A DNA stretch of 32,920 nucleotides from Pleurotus ostreatus/Saccharomyces cerevisiae fusant. Taxonomy: Eukaryota; Opisthokonta. The notes beneath the pieces were generated by a model. It searched no databases. It was not told the origin of the DNA and saw only the letters and a program-made list of their open reading frames with translations. The stretch covers positions 1 through 32,920 of the forward strand of contig JAMQCK010000264.1 of the NCBI GenBank assembly GCA_024196135.1, in the 5' to 3' direction. A program made the position numbers and the translations under genes. Shown one piece after another: positions 1 to 8,977 of this stretch (positions within the stretch are counted from its first letter, which is position 1; every line of letters starts with the position of its first letter).

Positions 1-2083
1 CAGGTTACGTTGACGCGTCAGACCAGATAGTCGAGACCTCTCCCACTGCCAAACGCGACACGATTACAATCTCCAATCAACCTCGCGGAAATGAGGCACA
101 CATCTCCAAACTCTTGGGGAAATCACTCGAGAAGCTCGGCCTGAAGTGCGTCCTATACTGATGGGTTGCGATCTGAGTGCAGTCTAATGCTTATCCTGTA
201 GACACGGGGACCTCGTGTTTGTGAACTACCAGCCACAAGAAGAAGCGCCGCAGCAGCCCATTCCGTCCACTTCGGCGCCAGCAGCGTCGCTTAGCGCGCC
301 TACAGCACCCCGTCCTTGGGAAAACGTCCGAGAGGACCCCGTCGATACGTACTGGCGGTCACAGGATGGCAAGATTCCCCGGCAACGCGACCCGCAGTTC
401 TGCAAGCATGGCCCCAAGGGGATGTGTGATTACTGCATGCCTCTCGAGCCCTTCGACGCCAAGTACCACGCCGACCAGAACATCAAGCACCTCTCCTACC
501 ATGCCTACCTCCGCAAGCTCACGCCCAAGACCTCCATCTCGAGCGCGTCGCACCTCCCCCCACTTGAGCCTCTATCGTACAAGGTCAAGATTCCATGTCC
601 GACCGGCAACCACCCCAACTGGCCAGAAGGCATCTGCACAGGCTGCCAGCCCTCCGCCATCACCCTCCAGTCCCCCGCCTTCCGCATGGTCGACCACCTG
701 GAGATCGCGAACATGGAGACCGTCGACCGCTTCCTCCAGGCGTGGCGCAAGACCGGCCTCCAGCGCTTCGGGTGGATGATCGGGCACTACGAGCCGTACG
801 ACAAGGTGCCCATGGGCATCAAGGCCGTGGTCGAGGCCATCTGCGAGCCCCCGCAGGAGGGCGAGCTGGACGGGCTTACCCTGGGCCTCCCTTGGGAGGA
901 CGAGCCACGTATCCGCCAGCTGTCCGCCAACGCGTCGACGCCGCTGACGATCGTGGGCTACGTCTTCACGGATCTGGTTCCGGACGAGGAAGATAGGACG
1001 AAGACGCAGTACCGGCGGCACCCGGGCTCGTTCTTCTTGTCCTCGCTGGAGGCGATTTTTGCGGCACGGATGCAGCTGGCGAATCCGACGCCGTCGAAGT
1101 CGTCGCCGACGGGGTTCTTTGGGTCAAGGCTGGTGACTGCGGTGTTGACGGGTACGGAGGATGGCGCTATCGACGTGTCTGCGTACCAGGTATCGGAGCA
1201 GGCGGTGGCGATGGTGGAGGCGGACATGATCGAGGCGAGCGTGGACCCGGGCATCGTACGCGTCAAGGAGGAAGACCGCTCCGTGGACCACGCGCGCTAC
1301 ATCCCCGACGTCTTCTTCTCCTACAAGAACGAGTACAACATTGAGGTCAAGAAGAGCGCGAAGCCGTGCTTCCCCGTCGAATACCTCCTGGTCAATGTTA
1401 CGCACGGATTCCCCCAGAACCCAGAGCCGATGTTCCAGTCCATCCAGTTCCCTATCGAAAACCGGCCAGGGTTGGAAGACCAGACGGTGGAAGGTCTCCT
1501 CGGCGCGCTATCCCGGCTCGATGCACCGAACGTGCTTCCCAGCGTGCAAGCGCCGATCGGAGAGTCGCCCAAGCGCCAAGAGCTCGCGAAATTCCTGAGC
1601 GACTGGCACCTCGTTGCTTTCCTCGAGACAACGCAGTTGATGTCGGTGGTGCGTATTTCATTCGTGAGATACTCGTGCCCCGAGACTGATAAGCAATTGC
1701 TGTAGGACGACATCAAGCTCATGATGCGCAGCGTCTCGAGCCCAGTGCTCCTCAAGGAGCCTGCGCTCCTGGACCCAGTGCTGCAGTGCGAAGGCTGGCA
1801 CACGTTGATGACCTTCACACGAGAACACGCACGTACGTCTAACCCTTACCCCTTTACTTCCTCACTTGCTTATCACCATATTCCAGCGCCCTCCCGACCA
1901 CGAACAAACCCACCTTCAGGTTCAGGATCGAATGCCATGGACGAGGACATCCCTCCCGAGGTGTACGACCAGATTGCTGCCTCGGAGGCTCAGTCCGGCG
2001 GAGGCATCCGGATATGCCCTCACTGCACGTTCGAGAACTCGCATGGAGGCTCGGACTGCGAGGTTTGTGGGCTGCCGCTGTAG
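1..2083 (+). CDS. NPL4: NPL4, Cdc48/p97 cofactor (5' end outside window)
   Basis: Nuclear protein localization 4, which pairs with Ufd1 to recruit ubiquitylated substrates to the AAA ATPase Cdc48/p97 for ERAD and related extraction. Exons by reading frame and splice sites: 1-145 (frame from base 3), 202-1648, 1706-1832, 1887-2083; this gives 637 residues in the window. The first exon holds the end of the N-terminal ubiquitin-like fold (RGNEAHISKLLGKSLEKLGL), continuing into HGDLVFVNY. Next come the NPL4 zinc-binding motif (FCKHGPKGMCDYC) and the MPN-like NPL4 domain (DRFLQAWRKTGLQRFGWMIG, then YEPYDKVPMGIKAVVEAICE). The C-terminus is a RanBP2-type NZF zinc finger, C-x2-C-x10-C-x2-C (CPHCTFENSHGGSDCEVC), which binds ubiquitin in animal NPL4. 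The intron at 1833-1886 is 54 nt and stop-free, so retention would not break the frame. The gene converges with the Nudix gene. Confidence 0.95.
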
Positions 2084-2602
2084 ACAAAAGGGTCCCTCTT
2101 TTCCATACAACTCATGTACGCGTGTATCGTCATGGATTTCCTCCTTCCTCGGATCGGTCTGTCCCTCCAATCTTACCTAGCACAACTGTACCCGCAGCCC
2201 TCCACTGCACAATCTACTCAGCATCGTCCAGAAGTGAAGTTCGTGACCGTCGTGTTCATGTCCCTGTCTACCGAATAGATACAAAGGAAGAGATACAGTG
2301 AGGAGTCCCAAAGAGAAACAAGTGAGTGGGTAGCCGTGATACGGAAAAAGCTATAGAGGACGATGAAAAGCTATAGAGGACGGTGAAAAGCTATAGAGGA
2401 CTGGGAAAGAACTATAGAGGTCGGTGAAGTCTGTACTGCTAGTAGCTAATCAAGGTGTGCATATGTTCCGGAAGGGGGAGGAGGGACGAGGAACGCGTAG
2501 AGGGGGCAGACGCGCGAGGATATGACAGGCGCGCGCGTCTATGTGATATACGAAACACGGAATCCGGCCACCGCGGACCCCGCCGCGTGTAACGATCCAC
2601 AT
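2084..2602. other. Intergenic region between convergent NPL4 and Nudix genes
   Basis: No gene is supported here. It should contain the 3' UTRs of both neighbours, and it holds the 20-bp tandem repeat at 2343-2422. Open frames in it are short and lack family resemblance. Confidence 0.6.
2343..2422 (+). repeat. Tandem repeat, four units of about 20 bp
   Basis: Four consecutive copies of a unit close to GAAAAGCTATAGAGGACGGT. The first three are near-identical and the fourth is diverged (GGGAAAGAACTATAGAGGTC). It lies in the 3' intergenic space between two convergent genes. The unit is purine-rich on the plus strand. Confidence 0.9.
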
Positions 2603-4122
2603 CTATGCAAATACCCACCACCCTGCAAACAGCAGGCCAAACAGGATGCCCAAGGCTCGCGCCACGATCACGACAACGAGCGCCTTTCGGACCGCGGCGT
2701 AGTACGTACTGAGAGCTGAGCCGGACCAGTTTATCCTGAGCTGCTGTTAGTATTGTGATCGGCGAGAGGCTGGATGAGACTCACCTGCGGTCGTTGGACC
2801 CGCCGGAGCGGACGCTGGCCTCCCAGCCGCGGACGACTTCGCGGTAGCGGCGACCGAAGACCCTGAAGAAGATGGTTAGTGAGGTGGGGAGCAGGTATGA
2901 GGGGAAGATACGCACCAGATCCAGAAGTTGACATCGGGGTAGGAGAACTTGGGGAAGATGCTCGCGAGACTGGGAGCGAGATCTTCTATCCTCAGCTCGT
3001 CGCCGGCGCGATAGGGCAGCTGTAGCGGGGACAGGGGTGCAGGCGTCGAGTAGCCCGACCGTCTGCCCGATTGCAAGTCGGGCTCTGCCGGTATCATGTA
3101 CGATAGCAGGTCGAGCGTCATCCCGAGCGACAGGCCCCACAACTTGAGGGTCTGACGCCGCCCGGCGTGTGTCGCTCCCTTCTCCAGTTTGCTGACGTCG
3201 CTGACTGGTGCCGGTGAGGGTTCGGTGGTTGAGGGCTCGATGACGATGGCCGGGAACTGCATGCTGCCGACAAGGACTTGCACAAGTAGACGGAGGGCGA
3301 CAGAATGTTTGGGCGCCATACGCGAGGCAGCGTCAACGGTCACGTAGGACCACTTCGGCGGGGCGACGACGGAGGCAAGGGGTGTCCAGTGCAGGGTGGT
3401 GCCTTCGGCGGGGTCGGCGGTGGGGGATTGCGGGCAGAGCTGGAGGAAGACATAGGGGGAGAGGATCATGAGAAGGCGCTTGCCAAGGGAGGTGGTGATT
3501 TCGCGGTCGTCGAGCTGCCCAATGCAGGTGTACTCGCGCTCGGCGAGGTCGATGCCGATCTCTTCCCATGTTTGGCGCATAGCTGGGAAGGTTGGGGATT
3601 AGCAAGGGGTCACAAGATGAAGATCCGGACATACCGGTGTATAGACCGCCTTCGTCGTCCTTTTCTGTGCGACCACCCGGGAAAGCAACATGTGCTTCGC
3701 GCGTATTACGCGGCCTGCCGTTATCCAGGGACGCTGCTTCTGCTACTGCGCTATCGCGGCGGACGAAAAGGATCTCGGGCCTTGCATTAGGGTCTTTTAC
3801 CCAGTCGAGATCGAAGAATTCGGTGATGGTAGGCTGGGTAGTGGAAGGGGGCGGAAGAGTAGCATTCGGGGCGGGTACGATGCGGATGATGAGTGCTACT
3901 GCTGCTCTGCGAGGTTCTAGGACAGCGGGTCAGTAAGCACTGTCTAGCTATGCACACAAGGCCACGCACGGGTGCGGGGCGACGCAATGACACGCGGTGG
4001 CGTCGAGCGGATACGGTGCAAAGCTCTTGAGAGCGAGGCAATGACGGAGAGAGGCTTTTCTGCTCAGGCTTGTCAGCATCGTCCTTAACGATAGTCAGCA
4101 CAGTTTGCTCACCGTCAGACAT
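2603..4122 (-). CDS. Nudix hydrolase, CoA-pyrophosphatase-like, with C-terminal membrane anchor
   Basis: Model: exons 4113-4122, 3970-4059, 3636-3916 plus base 3635, 2916-3582, 2785-2862, 2603-2735; introns 49-53 nt; 419 residues. The N-terminal part (RALHRIRSTPPRVIASPRTQ, then RRAAVALIIRIVPAPN) and EILFVRRDS lead into the Nudix box FPGGRTEKDDEGGLYTAMRQ-TWEEIG. Nudix enzymes cleave X-linked nucleoside diphosphates with divalent metal; PCD1/NUDT7-type members cleave coenzyme A, mostly in peroxisomes. The metal-binding EE pair is present, but the residue after the conserved R is Q rather than E, and the first Glu sits one residue late, so activity should not be assumed. The last exon adds a hydrophobic stretch (ALVVVIVARALGILFGLLFA, then GWWVFA) ending at the stop. 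I read it as one C-terminal transmembrane helix, suggesting a tail-anchored protein. The substrate is inferred. Confidence 0.85.
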
Positions 4123-4532
4123 GATGGTGGAAGGCAAGGAAGGCTGTGGCGGACGTTCCCCAAGGCTGCTTGCCATTCAGTTCGATCGCCGGCACTTTGG
4201 GGCCGCTTGGACCGATCGCGCTCCTTTCCTTCCCCCTGCAGTGCGGGGTGCCGCGCGGATGTCGATCCTCGAATACCCGTCGAGGGGGGCTCTTGGGCGG
4301 ACTTTCTGAACGATACTCGAGTGAGAGTCCCATATATACCCAGCGGTATGCTCTTCTTATCCAGACCCGGGGTCTGGACGTGTATTGTCTGCGAGCGAAT
4401 CGACAAGGGAATGTGCTGTTGCATTGAGTGAGTGCATTGCTTCCGCATGGCCGACGTCGGGAAGGATGTACTCTGGGCAGAGCGGTCCAGGAGCGGTCTT
4501 CCGTCGTGCCGAAGAGATGAAGTAGAGCGATT
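4123..4532. other. Intergenic, promoter side of the Nudix gene up to the transposon
   Basis: No gene seen. It should contain the Nudix promoter; a TATATA run lies near 4333-4338. Overlapping open frames on both strands share no recognisable family. The last three bases (ATT, 4530-4532) are the left target-site duplication of the adjoining element. Confidence 0.5.
4530..4532 (+). repeat. Left target-site duplication (ATT)
   Basis: ATT immediately outside the left inverted repeat, matched by ATT at 8541-8543 immediately outside the right one. Confidence 0.7.
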
Positions 4533-4549
4533 GGATGACTTCCCGTAAG
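4533..4549 (+). repeat. Left terminal inverted repeat, 17 bp
   Basis: GGATGACTTCCCGTAAG. It is the exact reverse complement of 8524-8540. It starts with GG, as many Harbinger ends do, and contains an inward-facing ATG. Confidence 0.9.
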
Positions 4550-4732
4550 CCGCAAATCTCGGAGAAACTGCCGCAAAACACAAGAGAGGTGTCATGCCGA
4601 GATGCCGGCATCCAGAGCGCGGTCTTTGCCGAGAGTTCAAGCTCCGCTGATCGCAAGAGCCGTCCGCAAATCGCGCCCTTTGCGGAGGGGTCGCGACCCC
4701 TCCGCATCTCGGAGAAACTCCCGCAAACCACA
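4550..4732. repeat. Left subterminal region with CCGCAAA motifs and a duplicated block
   Basis: CCGCAAA occurs at 4550-4556, 4571-4577, 4664-4670 and 4721-4727, and inverted at 4679-4685. The block ATCTCGGAGAAACT occurs twice (4556-4569 and 4706-4719), each copy followed within two bases by CCGCAAA and exactly 150 bp apart. A perfect 24-bp palindrome occupies 4682-4705. These are probable recognition sites for the element's own proteins; that role is inferred. Confidence 0.75.
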
Positions 4733-4868
4733 TAGGCGCGCCTTGATGCGCCCCGGTCGCGCAGATGTTGTCTTCTCGTACAGAGATGACACCGACCCCG
4801 GCACTGGTCAAGCAGGCCTGGCGCTGGCAAGAGCCGGTGTCGAGCCCTAAGGTACGTGGTCCGCGCTC

Positions 4869-4876
4869 TATAAAAG
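4869..4876 (+). promoter_or_regulatory. TATA box of the transposon's Myb-like gene
   Basis: TATAAAAG lies 57 bp upstream of the chosen ATG at 4933, in a region between the subterminal repeats and the first coding exon. Confidence 0.55.
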
Positions 4877-4932
4877 ACGTGCGCGCTGACTCAAAACGTC
4901 GTACCTCTAAAGCCTTTTACAACAAGTTCAAC

Positions 4933-6716
4933 ATGAGTTCCAACTCCTTTGCCTTCAACGATGGTGGCGACACGTCCGAACCCTCGCGGCGTGCCCCCCG
5001 CGACCCTTCCTTACCCCCCATATCTACTCTCTTTCCCGGTGGCTCTCACCCACCACCACCGCCCGCCTATCCCTCGTATGCTGCGCAGGTGAGTTAAGCC
5101 CTCCCTTATCATTCACGATCACACTGACATCGGCTCGAGTCCAACCCCTTCCCGACGCAGCCATGGCCGCCTTACGGCTACGGTTATATGCCAGGAGAGC
5201 AAGCACCCCCTCCCGTGTATCGCGCTCCTGCGCCGCTCTCCGTATCAGGAGCACCCCACGACGTACACCCGATCGCCGGTCGTCCCCCGCCATTCACGCA
5301 AGACCCCTCCAGCAGCTACGCACCATCGCAACGCGTCCCCCGCGCTTCCCCCGCTCCGCTTCCGCCTCCTCCAAAGACACGGCCACGCCCTCGTCCTCAC
5401 CCTCCTCCCGCCAAGCCACCCTCGCCTCCTCCCGACCTTCCACCTGCTGCCCCATCCGACGACGAGTTTCCGGAGGACCCGGGCTCGGCAGCGCCTCTGC
5501 CCTCTGCGAAAGCATTGGGTAAGCGTCCTGCTCCGCCGCTGGTGACGACTCGCCCCGCGAAGCGTGCGCGGAAGTCAGCAACCGCCGCGCCTGCTTCGCA
5601 GCTGCCCAACGCACCCGCGATCTCTAGCGGGCGTGGTCTCACGTACCGCGACGAGGAGCTCAATGCGGTGATGGACATCGTCGAGGTCCTTCGCCCCATC
5701 GGCTCCTGGACGCCAGTCGCCATCGAGTACGAGAAGGTTTGCCGCCGCAACAACTGGCCTATCCGCACCGAGAAGAGTGTCAAGGGTATGTGGGACAAGG
5801 TTAGTTGGGCCTCACGCTCATTCTTATGCAACGGTAACTGACATCTCCCCAGCTTCTAAAGGCTGCGAACGGCGTCAAGCCTACCGGCAAGGGCGTCAAG
5901 AAGGAGACGTACATCCGTGCCCAGGAGATCGACGAGTTGATCAATGAGAGGGCGAGTACTGTCTCCTTTGCAGTCCACGACCGCGAGGCCGGCGTGCCTG
6001 TCACCGACGAGGTCATATCCATGTCCGATGAGGACGAGGATGAGACCATCACCGCCTCCGCTCCCGCCGGTCCCTCGACGCGTCGCCCCGCCTCTCCCAC
6101 GCACGACAACAAGCCCGCCATCACCGTCGCTCGTAACTACAAGCTCACGCACACCGTGGAGGCGAAGCCGCGTGTCACTCGCGCGAATGTCGCCGCGCGC
6201 GAGGCCTTGAACGACATCAAGGGTGCCTTCAGCCCGCAGGTCATGTACGAGCGTGATGAGCGTCGCATGGCTCAGCACGGCGAGCTCATGCAAGTCTCCG
6301 CTCTGCAGGCCCAGCTGGCTGACGAGCGTCGAGTGAACGACTCGTTGCGTGAGAAGGTTGATCTCGAGCGACGTCGTGCTGATGCAGCCGAGATGAAGCT
6401 CGAGATGGTCCAGCTCATGCGCACGGAGCAGCACGGTCATCACCGCCACCACTCGACCTCACGCAGCGGCTCTATCAGCCCCTCACCTCCTCACCATCGT
6501 CGTCATCACCGCTCCCATCACCACCGGGTCTCCACTGTATCCCCTTCTCCGCGTCAGGCAGGCCGCTGGACCATGTACCACCAGGCCGTATCTTCGTCGT
6601 CCTCCCCGTCGCCTGCCCCATTACGCACCGGGCCTTCGACACCACCACCTCTGGGGTCACTGTTCCCCAAGTCAAAGGACTCTCTCGATATCCTTGCTGA
6701 TGCAGCATTATCGTAG
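4933..6716 (+). CDS. Myb/SANT-like (DUF6818-like) accessory protein of the Harbinger element
   Basis: Exons 4933-5088, 5161-5799, 5853-6716; introns 72 and 53 nt; 552 residues. The start is the first ATG after a TATA box. The N-terminal ~170 residues are proline-rich and look disordered. A basic stretch with two KR clusters (GKRPAP..., RPAKRARKS, about 172-191) fits a bipartite nuclear signal. A trihelix/Myb-like domain follows at about 209-285 (LTYRDEELNAVMDIVEVLRP, then GSWTPVAIEYEKVC...KSVKGMWDKLLKA), resembling DUF6818. Residues about 395-460 form a heptad-rich coiled coil and are followed by a His-rich tail. In PIF/Harbinger elements the second protein binds the transposon ends and brings the transposase into the nucleus; I infer the same here. 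It converges with the transposase, the stops being 165 bp apart. Confidence 0.85.
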
Positions 6717-6881
6717 CCATCGTAGTGTAATGTTTGTATTCTGTACATACCTTTGGACCTTGATGTTCTCTCCCAGAGAACTGCAGTTGGACTACATCAA
6801 CCTTTACTTATGTTGTAAATATATGTAGCCTGTATGTATTGGCCCCTTCTGGGCCTACATTGTAGAATATATAATGTATTG
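6717..6881. other. Spacer between the two convergent transposon genes
   Basis: 165 bp, AT-rich relative to its flanks. It contains several TGTA/TATGTA runs that could act as 3'-end processing signals for both genes. No open frame is worth noting. Confidence 0.4.
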
Positions 6882-8244
6882 TCATGTCTGTACAATGGAT
6901 AAATGAAATTGGGATACACGGTCTCTCGAACGTATCTCGGAGAACATCAACTGGCCCAAATTATTCCATAGCTGTTCATCCTCAGATGCTCGCCATATAG
7001 GGTTGTATACACTCCTGATCTGACTGATTCCAACACGCTTGGCCCGTACATTCAATAGACGGACACACGTCTCCAAAATACATTGCCGATCCTCAACCGG
7101 CTCGATGGGCAACGGCACGCGCAAGCGAGGGAATGATCCCTGTATAGTGCGCATCCCCCACTCCACGGACTGCCGATAGGACACCAGCACGCGGTCGAAC
7201 GCCAAGATGCGACTGACTTCAGATGGCGTGGCCGCGGCAATGTTATCGTTGGTCTTCAGTGGCGCGCGGATTTTTCCGTTGATCGAGCGATCACCGCGAG
7301 GGAACGCAGTATCCGCGACGAGGTAGAAGCCGGTCGGTGTGATCCAGTATAAATCGTGGAATATGGGGCGAGCTACGTGCGAGTCGTGCCAGCTGCCCGG
7401 GCAGTTCAGGACTGCATTGATTACAACACCTATGAGAGAGTCAGCTCTCCAACGAAGGCTAGGAGCAACTGTGAGTACCTGTTGGGGCGAAGACGAGCAC
7501 ATTGTTCACGCAATGATTGGCTTTCCAGCCATTGTATGTTGCGTGTTCCATCTCAGGATCGTCGGAGACCTCAAGCGGAAGGCTAAGTCCGTCAATTGTT
7601 CCAAACGCGCCGTACAGCTCTGGATGTCGTTCGGAAATAAGCTCAGAGTAGGCCTGATACTCGGCCAGATCCTCCGGCATGCGTATCTCTGCGTCGTCCA
7701 TCGAGCGGAGTGTGTTCAGGAGGGCCTCCTTTGCAAATGCGAGATATCGAGATACGGTCGTTGGGACAAGAGCGAAGATCTGCTGCAGAGATGTCTCACG
7801 CATAGCAGAACCGTAGTAGTGCAGCACAAGACCGAGAGCTCCGGCAGCATCCAACGATCTTGCACCAAGGCGCGGTCGCCCGCGGGACGAGACATCTCCA
7901 CGCGGGATTGTGATCGACTCCCATCGCTCTCCAAACCGGCCAGGCCCTTCCAATATATCGCGGAAGGTCTGCACGTCGAAGCCCATCGTCGTGATGAACG
8001 CGCGATCGCTCTGGCTGATCCAGAGTCTTTGCCAGGGTGAATCAACGCGAGGCTCTGGCATTAGCTCGGCTCGTCGCAAGTACAGACGGGATTGGGAGCG
8101 CCGAGAGGCGCGAGCGAGGCGTGCTGCATTTATTCCTTCGAGCACGGAGAGCAGCAAGGCGCCCCGCGCGAGAAATTCGTCGTCTTCGTCTTCCTCGGAC
8201 GCGATAAGCGCGAGATCACTGATGTTCATGGCGAAATCTTTCAT
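6882..8244 (-). CDS. PIF/Harbinger transposase (DDE_Tnp_4)
   Basis: Exons 7479-8244 and 6882-7429, intron 7430-7478 (49 nt, phase 1); 437 residues from the ATG at 8244. The enzyme cuts and rejoins the element ends. An N-terminal helix-turn-helix-like segment (SLQQIFALVPTTVSRYLAFA) precedes the catalytic core. Candidate DDE residues: Asp218 in GTIDGLSLPL, Asp271 in CPGSWHDSHVARP, and Glu345 in SYRQSVEWGMRTIQGSFPRL, with the conserved VADTAFPRGD between. All are intact, with no stop or frameshift. The same frame is open upstream to an ATG at 8538 that lies inside the right inverted repeat, which would give 535 residues. I chose 8244 because the extra 98 residues show no domain and overlap the end motifs. 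Confidence 0.9.
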
Positions 8245-8432
8245 TTTCTGGATTAGACACGGTTCTGACACTATATAGAGTGTAGATACATACGCCGCGC
8301 GCTGCCCAAGTACGTCTTCTGAAAGAGGGGATGCGATATTCGACGTTCGACAGAGACGGCGGCGAGCGCGGGAAATGCAGGGCACGTGAACTGATCTGTC
8401 ACCTGATATCGGCAGCGGTGCTGGTCCAGGGC

Positions 8433-8520
8433 GCTTACGGGAAGCAGCCTCGTCCGCAAACTCTCCGCAAACGAATTTGACCTTCGGAGCTTGAATATTT
8501 GCGGACGCGGTTTGCGGAAA
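8433..8520. repeat. Right subterminal region with CCGCAAA motifs and an internal TIR-core copy
   Basis: CCGCAAA at 8454-8460 and 8465-8471, TTTGCGG at 8498-8504 and 8511-8517. GCTTACGGGAAG at 8433-8444 repeats the core of the right inverted repeat in the same orientation, 90 bp further in. Confidence 0.75.
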
Positions 8521-8523
8521 TTC

Positions 8524-8540
8524 CTTACGGGAAGTCATCC
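8524..8540 (-). repeat. Right terminal inverted repeat, 17 bp
   Basis: Exact reverse complement of 4533-4549. On the minus strand it contains the upstream in-frame ATG (8536-8538) of the transposase frame. Confidence 0.9.
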
Positions 8541-8543
8541 ATT
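8541..8543 (+). repeat. Right target-site duplication (ATT)
   Basis: Same three bases as at 4530-4532, in direct orientation, immediately outside the inverted repeat. Confidence 0.7.
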
Positions 8544-8592
8544 GTGCCTACGACATGCTATACATAGAGCCTTTCACCGAATTGATTTGCAC

Positions 8593-8651
8593 GGTCTAGT
8601 ATCAAGTAGTGTAGCGGTTATCACACGGGATTCTGACTTGCGAACTGGACC
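8593..8651 (+). pseudogene. tRNA-Gln(CTG)-like relic or truncated tRNA
   Basis: The stretch TAGTGTAGCGGTTATCAC matches the D-arm and A-box region of fungal tRNA-Gln. It runs into CGGGATTCTGAC, a good match to the 5' half of a CTG anticodon arm. The T-arm with its B-box (GGTTCGANTCC) is absent. The first seven bases GGTCTAG can pair with CTGGACC at the end (one G-T pair), and TTTTT follows at 8652-8656. It cannot be a normal tRNA at 59 nt; most likely a truncated copy. Confidence 0.5.
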
Positions 8652-8977
8652 TTTTTCCACTCTCCTCTCAATCTTTTTTACCTTTCGGTGAGACGATGAA
8701 CTTGAGCATTCAAAAGGACCGTTGGCCTTGAAGTATCTCAGAGATGCAGCACAAGATGTGGTTGATTTCTGAAGGGCTAAGAAGAAAAAGGTACAGTCCG
8801 ACTACAACTACTAAAAGGTGATTAGAAAAAGGTCAGGTCCATGCTAGGGTAGAGTAAGGGTATCAAGGATGCGGAGAGACAAAGAACACAACCGTGATAG
8901 AGAGGATGAGAGATGCAGAGGAAATGAGCGAAAACAGGAAAATACAGAAAATCAGGCAGTCCAATCCGGTAACAGTC

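Larger units (their letters stand above)
4533..8540. mobile_element. PIF/Harbinger-type DNA transposon, apparently complete (4008 bp)
   Basis: The ends are perfect 17-bp inverted repeats (GGATGACTTCCCGTAAG at 4533-4549 and its complement at 8524-8540). They are flanked on both sides by ATT in direct orientation (4530-4532 and 8541-8543), a 3-bp target-site duplication as expected for this superfamily, although the classic target is TWA. Between the ends lie two convergent genes, a Myb/SANT-like protein (4933-6716 +) and a DDE_Tnp_4 transposase (6882-8244 -). This two-gene arrangement is typical of PIF/Harbinger. Subterminal regions carry nine CCGCAAA/TTTGCGG motifs. Both genes read without frame damage and the inverted repeats match perfectly, so insertion may be recent. 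Confidence 0.9.
8541..8977. other. Intergenic between the transposon and the hypothetical gene
   Basis: No protein gene seen. It contains the right target-site duplication and the tRNA-Gln-like relic at 8593-8651. The rest is presumably the 3' UTR and downstream flank of the gene ending at 8978. Confidence 0.5.

Noticed and set aside
572..1021. Long open frames on the opposite strand or other frames of NPL4 and of the ABC transporter genes (for example 12019-13095 +)
   Set aside because: These mirror the codon bias of the real genes in GC-rich DNA and contain Asp/Arg/His-rich low-complexity translations with no domains.
4535..4735. Plus-strand frame starting at the ATG in the left inverted repeat (MTSRKPQISEKLPQNT...)
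   Set aside because: It is short and made of the subterminal repeats; the mirrored start is explained by the inverted repeat itself.
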